From assembly GCA_018669475.1 (NCBI GenBank), contig JABHCC010000032.1, forward strand, positions 132,058 through 196,057: a stretch of 64,000 bases of DNA, written 5' to 3'. This document shows positions 15,277-22,790 of the stretch, piece by piece. The position numbers and the translations under genes are program-made. The stretch is from Bacteroidota bacterium (GTDB taxonomy: Bacteria > Bacteroidota > Bacteroidia > Bacteroidales > UBA12481). The stretch's first letter is position 1. Every line of letters starts with the position of its first letter. Under the pieces are notes generated by a model. That model saw only the letters and a program-made list of their open reading frames with translations, was not told where the DNA came from and ran no database searches.

Positions 15277-17055
15277 CTAGTCCTTTTTAATAACAATGTC
15301 AGACCCACTCCTATCAAAATAGTGAGTATGCAGGAGATGATGCGCCTTCTCGCTCATTGGTTTTCCCAGGAATTTATCATATAGCTCCTGAATGTACTTG
15401 TTCTCATGAGATTTTCTTATTGGTTTGGCACTATCTTCAGCATAAATTGCTTTTTGACGTGCAAGCAATATCGACGATTTACCATGATGAAGCGGCTGAC
15501 CACCTCCCCCTATACAACCACCTGGACAAGCCATGATTTCAATAGCATGAAATTCACAGCTCCCATCCTGAATAGACTCAAGGAGTTTTCGTGCATTACC
15601 AAGACCATGTGCAATTCCAATTTTTATTGGTAGTCCGTCGAAATCCAAAGTTGCCTGCCGAATTCCATCAAATCCCCTCAGCTCTTCAAAACTAATTCTT
15701 TCATGCTTTTTCTTTGTAAATAATTCATAGGCTGTTCGTGAAGCTGCTTCAATAACACCCCCTGTTGTACCAAATATAACACCAGCACCAGACGATTCGC
15801 CCATAGGCTGGTCAAAATCTGAATCTTCCAGTGAATCAAAATCGATATTTGCCTGTTTGATTAATGCTGCCAGTTCACGGGTTGAAATAGAATAATCCAC
15901 GTCCGGATTCCCATCTACTGAAAATTCATCGCGTTGACACTCATACTTCTTTGCCAGACAAGGCATGATTGACACCACTACCAAATCTTCGCGTTTTGTC
16001 TCAATCATATCAGCAAAATAGGTCTTTGCAATAGATCCGAACATTTGCTGTGGTGAGCGCGCTGTTGATGGTATATCCCTCATCTCAGGGAAATAATGTT
16101 CAAAGAAATTCACCCAGGCCGGACAGCAAGAAGTCAGTATTGGCAAGGCAACATTCTCTTCACCATTCAAATGACGTGTCAATCGATCGAGCAACTCTGT
16201 ACCTTCTTCCATGATTGTCAGGTCGGCAGCAAAGTCTGTATCGAAAACATAATCAAAACCTAATTGACGAAGAGCTGTAACCATTTTTCCTGTAACCAAA
16301 GTACCTGGCTCTTCGCCAAAAGACTCACCCAAAGCTGCCCTGACGGCCGGTGCTGTCTGGACGATAACTTTTTTTCTTGGATTTGCCAAGGCACGAATAA
16401 CTTGGTTGGTATGATCTACCTCGGTGAGAGCTCCGGTAGGACAAACAGCAACACATTGACCACAGAAAGTACAGGGGGATTTAACTAAATCCTGCTCAAA
16501 AGCTGGAGCTACAACAGCCTGAAACCCTCTGTGTACACCTGACAATGCGCCAACGGTTTGGAAATCATTACACATTGTCTCACAACGGCGACACATAATG
16601 CACTTATCCATCTCCCTGATTATGGAAGGTGAAAAATCTTCTTTGTAATGAGACTGCTCTCCCTGATAATGAATCTCTCTAACGCCCATATCCTGAGCCA
16701 TAGACTGTAAATCGCAATTTCCATTCTTGGCACAAACCAGACAATCAGAGGGATGGTCAGAAAGGATTAGTTCAAGAACTGTTTTCCTTGCATTCAGCAC
16801 TCTCATTGAGTTAGATTTCACAATCATCCCCTCAGCACAATTAGTAGCACAGGCAGGAGCAAGGTTTCGACGCCCCTCTACCTCAACTACACATATTCTG
16901 CAACCCCCAGGTTTATTCTCCACACCCAGATCATCCAGACCTAGATAACAAAGTGTTGGAATTTTGATTCCAACTTTACTAGCAGCTTTCAGTATGGTGG
17001 TTCCATTCTCAACCTTGACTGCTTTATTATCTATCGTTAGATTTATTAATTCCAT
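15277..17055 (-). CDS. hndD: Catalytic [FeFe]-hydrogenase subunit HndD/HydA (canonical H-cluster)
   Basis: About 592 residues: [2Fe-2S] domain (CRICVVEVEGRRNLAPAC), His-Cys [4Fe-4S] (HPSDCLVC..GNCDLQ), two [4Fe-4S] motifs (CIMCRRCETMC, CTFCGQCVAVCP), H-cluster domain and C-terminal small-subunit-like domain. All three H-cluster loops are canonical: TSCCPAW, MPCLAKKYE, MACPGGCIGGGGQP. This is the H2-producing or -oxidising site. I start at 17055 (MELINL) because the longer frame would run into hndC; the gap is then seven bases. Maturases HydE/F/G needed for H-cluster assembly are not in this window. Confidence 0.95.
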   Translation of the reverse strand: MELINLTIDNKAVKVENGTTILKAASKVGIKIPTLCYLGLDDLGVENKPGGCRICVVEVEGRRNLAPACATNCAEGMIVKSNSMRVLNARKTVLELILSDHPSDCLVCAKNGNCDLQSMAQDMGVREIHYQGEQSHYKEDFSPSIIREMDKCIMCRRCETMCNDFQTVGALSGVHRGFQAVVAPAFEQDLVKSPCTFCGQCVAVCPTGALTEVDHTNQVIRALANPRKKVIVQTAPAVRAALGESFGEEPGTLVTGKMVTALRQLGFDYVFDTDFAADLTIMEEGTELLDRLTRHLNGEENVALPILTSCCPAWVNFFEHYFPEMRDIPSTARSPQQMFGSIAKTYFADMIETKREDLVVVSIMPCLAKKYECQRDEFSVDGNPDVDYSISTRELAALIKQANIDFDSLEDSDFDQPMGESSGAGVIFGTTGGVIEAASRTAYELFTKKKHERISFEELRGFDGIRQATLDFDGLPIKIGIAHGLGNARKLLESIQDGSCEFHAIEIMACPGGCIGGGGQPLHHGKSSILLARQKAIYAEDSAKPIRKSHENKYIQELYDKFLGKPMSEKAHHLLHTHYFDRSGSDIVIKKD

Positions 17056-17062
17056 TTTCAAT

Positions 17063-18532
17063 TTATTTAACGCTGATTGCATTGAACTTACATTTTTCTT
17101 CACATGCTCCACATTTGATACAAATTGCAGTATCAATGCTATGAATCTCTTTCTTTTCTCCAGTAATTGCTCCAACCGGACAAACCCTTCCGCAAGCAGT
17201 ACATCCCACACAATTCTCAGGATCAATTACATAATTCATCAGATCTTTACACTGTCCTGAGGGACATCTCTTATCCGACAGGTGAGCAATGTATTCCTCA
17301 TGAAAATTGTCCATTGTGGATAAAATGGGATTCGGTGATGTTTGACCCAATCCGCATAAAGAGGTATCCTTTACCACCTCGCACAGATTTCTTAATCGAT
17401 CAAGATCTTCAAGCGATCCCTTCCCTTTTGTTATGGTATCGAGCATTTCGTAAAGGCGCTTATTGCCTATCCGGCAGGGGGAACATTTACCGCATGACTC
17501 TTCAACTGTGAAATCCAGATAAAATTTCGCCATGGAAACCATGCAATCATCCTCATCCATTACAATCATACCACCCGAACCCATCATTGATCCACTCTCA
17601 ATTAGATTATCATAATCAATAGGGATATCAAGATGTTTTTCAGTCAGGCACCCTCCGGATGGTCCTCCTGTTTGAACAGCCTTGAATTTCTTTCCGTCTA
17701 TGATTCCGCCGCCAATTTCAAAGATCACTTCCCTGAGAGTAGTTCCCATGGGGACTTCTATCAAACCTACATTATTGATTTTCCCTGCGAGAGCAAATAC
17801 TTTTGTGCCCTTTGATTTTCCAGTACCAATTGAATGAAACCAATCAGCACCTTTGAGATATATTACCGGGATATTAGCATATGACTCAACATTATTTACA
17901 TTGGTTGGCTTTCCCAGGAATCCCGATTCTGCAGGGAATGGGGGTTTGAAGGTTGGTTCACCACGCTCACCCTCCATCGAATGAATAAGAGCGGTTTCTT
18001 CACCACAAACAAAAGCTCCTGCTCCATAACGAAGTTCAATGTCAAAATCAAAACCTGATCCGAAGATATCTTTACCGAGAAGTCCATATTCCCGGGCCTG
18101 CCTGATCGCAATTTTCAATCTTTCAATTGCCAATGGATACTCGGCCCGGATATAGATCAATCCTTTTGATGCACCGATACAATATCCATTGATTGCCATT
18201 GCCTCCAAAACGGTATGGGGATCACCTTCGAGAATTGACCGATCCATAAAAGCACCAGGATCACCTTCATCAGCATTACAAACAACATATTTTTGATCAG
18301 CTTCATTCTTTGAAGCAATCTCCCACTTCAAACCTGTTGGAAATCCTCCTCCTCCTCTTCCTCTCAGACCTGATTCCTTCAATATTTCAATAGCCTCTGC
18401 AGGCTTCAACTCAACCAATACCTTAGCCAAGGCTGCATATGCATCTCTTGCAATAGCATCATCTATGCTTTCGGGATCGATAAATCCGCAATTACGCAGA
18501 GCAACTCTTAACTGCATTTTACTTTTCAACAT
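17063..18532 (-). CDS. hndC: HndC/HydB flavoprotein subunit with C-terminal ferredoxin domain
   Basis: 489 residues. An NuoF-like FMN/NADH core carries GRGGGGFPTGLKWE and NADEGDPGAFMDRS, followed by an SLBB region, a [4Fe-4S] site (ESCGKCSPCRIG...CGLG) and two C-terminal ferredoxin motifs (CVGCTACGRVCP, CIKCGACEEKC). The N-terminal [2Fe-2S] domain found in longer HydB proteins is supplied separately by the preceding HndB gene, two bases upstream. With HndB, HndD and HndA it has every module of the known NAD(H)/ferredoxin bifurcating hydrogenases; bifurcation itself is inferred. Confidence 0.94.
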   Translation of the reverse strand: MLKSKMQLRVALRNCGFIDPESIDDAIARDAYAALAKVLVELKPAEAIEILKESGLRGRGGGGFPTGLKWEIASKNEADQKYVVCNADEGDPGAFMDRSILEGDPHTVLEAMAINGYCIGASKGLIYIRAEYPLAIERLKIAIRQAREYGLLGKDIFGSGFDFDIELRYGAGAFVCGEETALIHSMEGERGEPTFKPPFPAESGFLGKPTNVNNVESYANIPVIYLKGADWFHSIGTGKSKGTKVFALAGKINNVGLIEVPMGTTLREVIFEIGGGIIDGKKFKAVQTGGPSGGCLTEKHLDIPIDYDNLIESGSMMGSGGMIVMDEDDCMVSMAKFYLDFTVEESCGKCSPCRIGNKRLYEMLDTITKGKGSLEDLDRLRNLCEVVKDTSLCGLGQTSPNPILSTMDNFHEEYIAHLSDKRCPSGQCKDLMNYVIDPENCVGCTACGRVCPVGAITGEKKEIHSIDTAICIKCGACEEKCKFNAISVK

Positions 18533-18534
18533 AA

Positions 18535-18939
18535 CTAGTCCTCCTCATTATCTATAGTTCGATAGCCTACCGGAATAATTCCATCAACCTGCTCCTGTCT
18601 GCGAATGTATCTTTCGATTATCTCATCCGCCTTTTGAATATCAACATATCCAAAAACCACCGGTTCATCACCAGGAACATGAACCTCAATCGTTGGCTCT
18701 GCATAGCAATATCCCATGCAACCAGTCTGGGTAACAAGAGCTTCAATCCGACGTTTCTCCAATTCATCACTGAAGAAATTCATTACATCTCTTGCTCCGG
18801 ATGCAATACCACAGGTTGCCATTGCGACTTTAACCTGCACCACAGACTGATTATGATCGCGGGTTTCACGGATTTTATTCCTGCTTTGCAGACTTTCCCG
18901 CCTTGCTTTTAATTCACTTAATGAATTGACCTTTGTCAT
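18535..18939 (-). CDS. hndB: HndB-like thioredoxin-fold [2Fe-2S] subunit
   Basis: 134 residues. A charged helical N-terminus (~1-35) is followed by a thioredoxin-like ferredoxin domain with ligands ATCGIASGA and TQTGCMGYCYAEP, giving three clear cysteines in the expected places; the second position of the first pair is Ala/Ser-rich, as is common in the HndB group. It corresponds to the N-terminal domain of longer HydB subunits encoded as a separate gene. It is the first gene of the hndBCDA operon. Rex-type sites lie 93-127 bases upstream. Confidence 0.88.
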   Translation of the reverse strand: MTKVNSLSELKARRESLQSRNKIRETRDHNQSVVQVKVAMATCGIASGARDVMNFFSDELEKRRIEALVTQTGCMGYCYAEPTIEVHVPGDEPVVFGYVDIQKADEIIERYIRRQEQVDGIIPVGYRTIDNEED

Positions 18940-19031
18940 GTTCCTTGAAATTTATAATTCAGTTATCTGATCCGCATAACACCTGCCCGAAGGCTAATCC
19001 TATGACCCAAATACACTTAAACTTCTATATT

Positions 19032-19073
19032 TTGTTATTACTATAACAGTGTTATTATTTTAACGCAAAAGTA
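19032..19073 (-). promoter_or_regulatory. Tandem Rex-type operators and -7 box upstream of hndBCDA
   Basis: Two overlapping inverted repeats are present: TTGTTATTACTATAACAG at 19032-19049 (TGTTA-N6-TAACA, perfect arms) and GTGTTATTATTTTAACGC at 19049-19066 (one mismatch). On the minus strand TACTTTTG (19073 to 19066) is a full -7 match, and TGTG lies 19 bases further upstream as a near -33 box. Bound Rex would block the start region. Rex binding is inferred from motif and context. Confidence 0.7.
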
Positions 19074-19114
19074 CAGTTCAAATCAACAGTAGCACATGAT
19101 TTTTGTTAGTTTTT

Positions 19115-19150
19115 CAAAAAAAGGGGCAATCCTCACGGATTGCCCCTTTT
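19115..19150 (-). terminator. Rho-independent terminator after hydA (19172)
   Basis: A 12-bp perfect stem (AAGGGGCAATCC with GGATTGCCCCTT, loop TCAC) is followed on the minus strand by a run of seven T. It ends the hydC-hydB-hydA operon just before the hnd promoter region. T-rich sequence on both sides could allow weaker termination on the other strand. Confidence 0.9.
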
Positions 19151-19171
19151 GCCAACAAAAGCTTCTAATTA

Positions 19172-20962
19172 CTAGTATTTGTTACGAGCAGTGTAATGTG
19201 TATGCAGCAAGTCATGTGACTTATGCCCATTAGGAGCTCCCAGGAATTCTTCATAGATCTGTTTTACTTCCGGGTTCTCGTGTGACTTCCGGATTTGCAT
19301 ATTTTCATCTTCCTGATAGATTGCTGATGCTCTTTTATCGCGTATCTCTTTGCTGGTTGGAATAGGTTGTCCGCCTCCTCCCAGGCAGCCTCCAGGACAA
19401 GCCATAACCTCAATAAAATGATAATTCACTTTACCCGACTTCACAGCGTTCATGAGCCTTCTGGCGTTTGCCAGGCCATGAGCAATTGCACATGACACTT
19501 CAACACCTTCTAAGAAAGACCATTCAGCCAAACATCCCTCGAGCTTCACCTTAGCTTCTCTAATGCCTTCCATTCCACGAACTGGCAGAATATTGATATT
19601 ATCAAAAGGCACTTCTCTTCCCGTGACAATTTCATAAGCTGTTCTTAAAGCAGCTTCCATAACTCCACCTGTAGCACCAAAGATTACACCAGCACCAGTT
19701 GAATCACCCATGATGCTGTCATAATTCGTTTCGGGCAGATTTTTAAAATTGATACCAGCCTGTTTGATCATATCGCCCAGTTCACGTGTGGTCAGAACAT
19801 AATCTACATCCTTATAACCACTTGAGCGCATCTCAGGACGATCAGCTTCATACTTTTTGGCGGTACATGGCATGATAGAGATACTCACAATATCCTGTGC
19901 CTTCAGTCCCTTTTTACGTGCATAGTATGTTTTAGCAAGCGCCCCAAACATTTGCTGTGGAGATTTACAGGTTGATACATTTGGCAGATATTCAGGAAAT
20001 GTATGTTCGATGAACTTTATCCAGCCAGGTGAGCATGATGTAGTCATAGGAATCCTGACATCAGGATCCTTATCTACCAAAGCTCTTTTCAACCTGCTTA
20101 ACAATTCTGTGCCCTCTTCCATAATGGTAAGGTCAGCAGTAAAATCTGTATCCAAAACAGAATCAAAGCCAAGACGTTTCAGAGCTCCAACCATTTTTCC
20201 AGTAAGTCTGTTACCCGGGTCATAACCCAATTCTTCGCCAATTGCTACTCTTACAGCAGGAGCTGTTTGAACAACGGTATGCTTTGTTGGGTCATTGATA
20301 GCATCCCATACCTGCTCCAGGTAGGTTTTTTCAATAAGTGCTCCCACAGGACAGCGATTAATGCACTGTCCACAATTGGTACATACAACTTCTACCAATG
20401 GATGATCAAGGAAGGTTGAGATTTTCTGTTTGTCACCCTTATATGCTACAGCCAGTGCAGACACTGATTGTAGTTCCGTACAAGTTCTGACGCATCTCTG
20501 ACATCTGATACATTTACTGTCGTCTTTGATAATTGAAGGTGAATAGTTATCAATTGTGTGCTTACCTGTCACCAGATCAGCAAAAACATGATCTCCTACC
20601 CTATATTCATGAGCCAGGCTCTGAAGTTCACAATTACCATTCTTATAACACTTTGTACAATCAGAATTATGCTCTGACAATAAAAGTTCAATAATATGCT
20701 TCCTTGCTGAACGTACCTTGGCACTGTTCGTATGAATTTCCATTCCTTCTGAGACTGGCACTGCACAAGCTGCTACAAGTGCCTTTGATCCTGTTTGCTC
20801 AACAACGCAAACACGGCAATTCCCAGCTACACACAAATCTTCATGGTAGCATAGAGTTGGTACACGAAAATCAAGCTCTTTTGCAGCCTTCAGTATGGTT
20901 GTACCCTCCTCTACAGAAATGGGAATCTCATTTATTTTAAGGTTAACTGTATATTTACTCAT
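19172..20962 (-). CDS. hydA: Catalytic [FeFe]-hydrogenase subunit HydA (TSCSP variant)
   Basis: 596 residues with the same modules as HndD: [2Fe-2S] (CYHEDLCVAGNCRVC), His-Cys [4Fe-4S] (HNSDCTKC..GNCELQ), two [4Fe-4S] motifs (CIRCQRCVRTC, CTNCGQCINRCP), H-cluster domain and small-subunit-like C-terminus ending SHDLLHTHY. Loops 2 and 3 are canonical (MPCTAKKYE, MACPGGCLGGGGQP). Loop 1 is TSCSPGW: the proton-relay Cys is kept, but the adjacent cubane ligand position is Ser. This variant is allowed in published [FeFe] signatures, as I recall. It is the last gene of the hydCBA operon, 21 bases after hydB, with a strong terminator downstream. Confidence 0.95.
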   Translation of the reverse strand: MSKYTVNLKINEIPISVEEGTTILKAAKELDFRVPTLCYHEDLCVAGNCRVCVVEQTGSKALVAACAVPVSEGMEIHTNSAKVRSARKHIIELLLSEHNSDCTKCYKNGNCELQSLAHEYRVGDHVFADLVTGKHTIDNYSPSIIKDDSKCIRCQRCVRTCTELQSVSALAVAYKGDKQKISTFLDHPLVEVVCTNCGQCINRCPVGALIEKTYLEQVWDAINDPTKHTVVQTAPAVRVAIGEELGYDPGNRLTGKMVGALKRLGFDSVLDTDFTADLTIMEEGTELLSRLKRALVDKDPDVRIPMTTSCSPGWIKFIEHTFPEYLPNVSTCKSPQQMFGALAKTYYARKKGLKAQDIVSISIMPCTAKKYEADRPEMRSSGYKDVDYVLTTRELGDMIKQAGINFKNLPETNYDSIMGDSTGAGVIFGATGGVMEAALRTAYEIVTGREVPFDNINILPVRGMEGIREAKVKLEGCLAEWSFLEGVEVSCAIAHGLANARRLMNAVKSGKVNYHFIEVMACPGGCLGGGGQPIPTSKEIRDKRASAIYQEDENMQIRKSHENPEVKQIYEEFLGAPNGHKSHDLLHTHYTARNKY

Positions 20963-20983
20963 AATTTTCAGATTTTGAGATCT

Positions 20984-22165
20984 TTAATAAATAATCTCCT
21001 CTTTGAAATTGTTAACAATTGAAACAAAAGGATTGGCAACTGATTGACCCAGTCCACATTTTGCTGATATCTTCATGGTTTTTGCAAGTTTCTTCAGGTC
21101 TTCAAGGTATGCTGGAGTTCTCTCTCCTCGTTTAATCATTTCAATACCCATAAGTAATTGCTGACATCCCACGCGGCATGGAGTACATTGCTCACATGAT
21201 TCTTCAGTGAAGAATTCAAGATAATCATGTAATACATTATACATAGATCTGGTGCTGTTAAACAACATCATTGAACCTCCGGTAGGAATACCTTCGTATC
21301 CAATAACAGTGTCAGTAAATTGTTTTCTGGGTACACACCCGCCAGCAGCTCCACCAACCTGAACAGCTTTCGTGTCACCATCACCAAATTCCTGTACAAA
21401 ACTATCTACAGTCATTCCAAGTTCCAGTTCATAAATTCCAGCATTTGGTGTATCTCCTGATATTGAAAATACTTTGGATCCACGTGAGTCTTTTGTTCCC
21501 AATGCTTTGAATTCTTCGGCACCCAGACGATTAATCATACATGCATAAACCAGAGTTTCAACGTTATTGATAACTGTTGGTTTTCCGAGGTATCCGGATA
21601 CTGTTGGATAAGGAGGCTTATTTCGTGGTTCTCCTCTTTTCCCCTCCATAGATTCAAATAAAGCGCTCTCCTCTCCACAAATATAAGCTCCGCTACCTGA
21701 ACAAATCTCAATTACAAAATCCAGTCCCAGCTTTTTCATAGCTGCATTAAAAACACTGAGCTTTTGGTTTAGTTTCTTCAACAAGAAGTTATACTCACCT
21801 CGCAGATAAATGAAACCTTCCCTTGCTCCAATAGTATATCCACAAATAGCCATTCCGGCAAAAACCTTTTCAGAAACTCTATCCAGAATCTCCCGATCCT
21901 TGAAAGTCCCTGGTTCACCTTCATCAGCATTGCATATAACATACTTTTCAAGGCTATCTTCATTACGTGTAAACTTCCATTTCAAGCCAGTTGGGAATCC
22001 TGCCCCACCGCGGCCTTTGAGTCCTGAATCAATCATATCCAGGATTATATCGTCTTGATCTCGCTTAATGGCATTCTCGACCACTTTGACTGGGTCTACA
22101 CCTTCCATCGCGAAAATTATATCAACTCTTTTCATTGTCTTGATTTCCATAGTTGAATTTTTCAT
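20984..22165 (-). CDS. hydB: Minimal HydB/NuoF-like subunit lacking flanking Fe-S domains
   Basis: 393 residues containing only the NuoF core: GRGGAGFPTGLKW, NADEGEPGTFKDRE for FMN/NADH binding, an SLBB region and one [4Fe-4S] site (ESCEQCTPCRVG...CGLG). It has neither the N-terminal [2Fe-2S] domain nor the two C-terminal ferredoxin motifs of bifurcating HydB. A minimal HydB of this kind is known from Syntrophomonas-type NADH-dependent hydrogenases, which work without ferredoxin. A direct NADH/H2 reaction is therefore inferred here, in contrast to the neighbouring hnd operon. It lies ten bases after hydC. Start ATG at 22165; an internal ATG at 22150 is possible. Confidence 0.93.
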   Translation of the reverse strand: MKNSTMEIKTMKRVDIIFAMEGVDPVKVVENAIKRDQDDIILDMIDSGLKGRGGAGFPTGLKWKFTRNEDSLEKYVICNADEGEPGTFKDREILDRVSEKVFAGMAICGYTIGAREGFIYLRGEYNFLLKKLNQKLSVFNAAMKKLGLDFVIEICSGSGAYICGEESALFESMEGKRGEPRNKPPYPTVSGYLGKPTVINNVETLVYACMINRLGAEEFKALGTKDSRGSKVFSISGDTPNAGIYELELGMTVDSFVQEFGDGDTKAVQVGGAAGGCVPRKQFTDTVIGYEGIPTGGSMMLFNSTRSMYNVLHDYLEFFTEESCEQCTPCRVGCQQLLMGIEMIKRGERTPAYLEDLKKLAKTMKISAKCGLGQSVANPFVSIVNNFKEEIIY

Positions 22166-22175
22166 GTTGTTACCA

Positions 22176-22640
22176 CTACCTATTTTTATGCTCCTGAATT
22201 ATTTCCACTGCTTTTTGTGGAGTTAGCTCAGGATAAACCTCATCATTGACTAACATAACCGGTCCCTTGTGGCACCAACCCAAACAATTTGCAGTAAGCA
22301 AAGTGAATTTCTTGTCAACTGTGGTCTCCCCAGCTTTTATTTTCAGGTTCTTCTCCAGTGCATTAATTACTTCATCTTTCCCAGCCATATGGCAGGAGAT
22401 AGTTTTACAAACACGCACTACATATTCCCCTCGCTCTTCGGTATCCAGAAAAGTGTAAAAACTTGCTGTACCAAATACCTCAGCGCTTGAAAGGTCAAGC
22501 ACATTTGCAACAGAAATCATATCCTCATCACTGAGATAATTTTTCTCTTGCACAATTGCCTGTAGAATAGGCATCAGGGCTTTTCGCTCAGTTCCATGAA
22601 CCTTTACAGCATCCCCGATAATCTTTTGTACATCAGCCAT
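22176..22640 (-). CDS. hydC: HydC/NuoE-like [2Fe-2S] subunit
   Basis: 154 residues. A helical N-terminal half (RKALMPILQAIVQEKNYL) precedes the thioredoxin-like [2Fe-2S] domain with ligands CKTISC and CLGWC. It is the first gene of the hydC-hydB-hydA operon. A Rex-type operator lies 64-81 bases upstream of its ATG. It transfers electrons between the flavin subunit and HydA. Confidence 0.93.
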   Translation of the reverse strand: MADVQKIIGDAVKVHGTERKALMPILQAIVQEKNYLSDEDMISVANVLDLSSAEVFGTASFYTFLDTEERGEYVVRVCKTISCHMAGKDEVINALEKNLKIKAGETTVDKKFTLLTANCLGWCHKGPVMLVNDEVYPELTPQKAVEIIQEHKNR

Positions 22641-22703
22641 TTTTGATTTGTTTTTGAGAGTTATTCCTTGTCAGTTATTGTTATTGTAATCACAATCAAT
22701 TAG

Positions 22704-22721
22704 CTGTTAAAATTATAACAG
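22704..22721 (-). promoter_or_regulatory. Rex-type operator upstream of hydCBA
   Basis: CTGTTAAAATTATAACAG has the TGTTA-N6-TAACA arms found at the other hydrogenase promoters; including flanking bases the arms extend to GCTGTTA/TAACAGC. On the minus strand the centre contains TAATTTTA, one base off the -7 consensus, so the operator would overlap the promoter. Rex binding is inferred. Confidence 0.65.
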
Positions 22722-22790
22722 CACGAATAACTGAAACATGACTATTGGCAGTCAGAAACATGATTTAAGTCAAGAAATAATTGATGGAAG

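Noticed and set aside
17056-17226. Longer N terminus for HndD (and similarly for the HydA-like, EtfA, NusG, SecE, RpsU, FbaA and TamL frames)
   Set aside because: The extra segments overlap the upstream gene, a tRNA or a repeat and do not look like the protein family; the internal Met chosen gives normal family length and spacing.
17063-18939. Frameshift splitting a long HydB into two pieces
   Set aside because: HndB and HndC are known separate genes in tetrameric hydrogenases; both have sensible starts, stops and a two-base gap.
7211-22640. Complex I (NuoEFG) genes
   Set aside because: The NuoG-like proteins carry an H-cluster domain and C-terminal hydrogenase motifs, and no membrane Nuo subunits are present.
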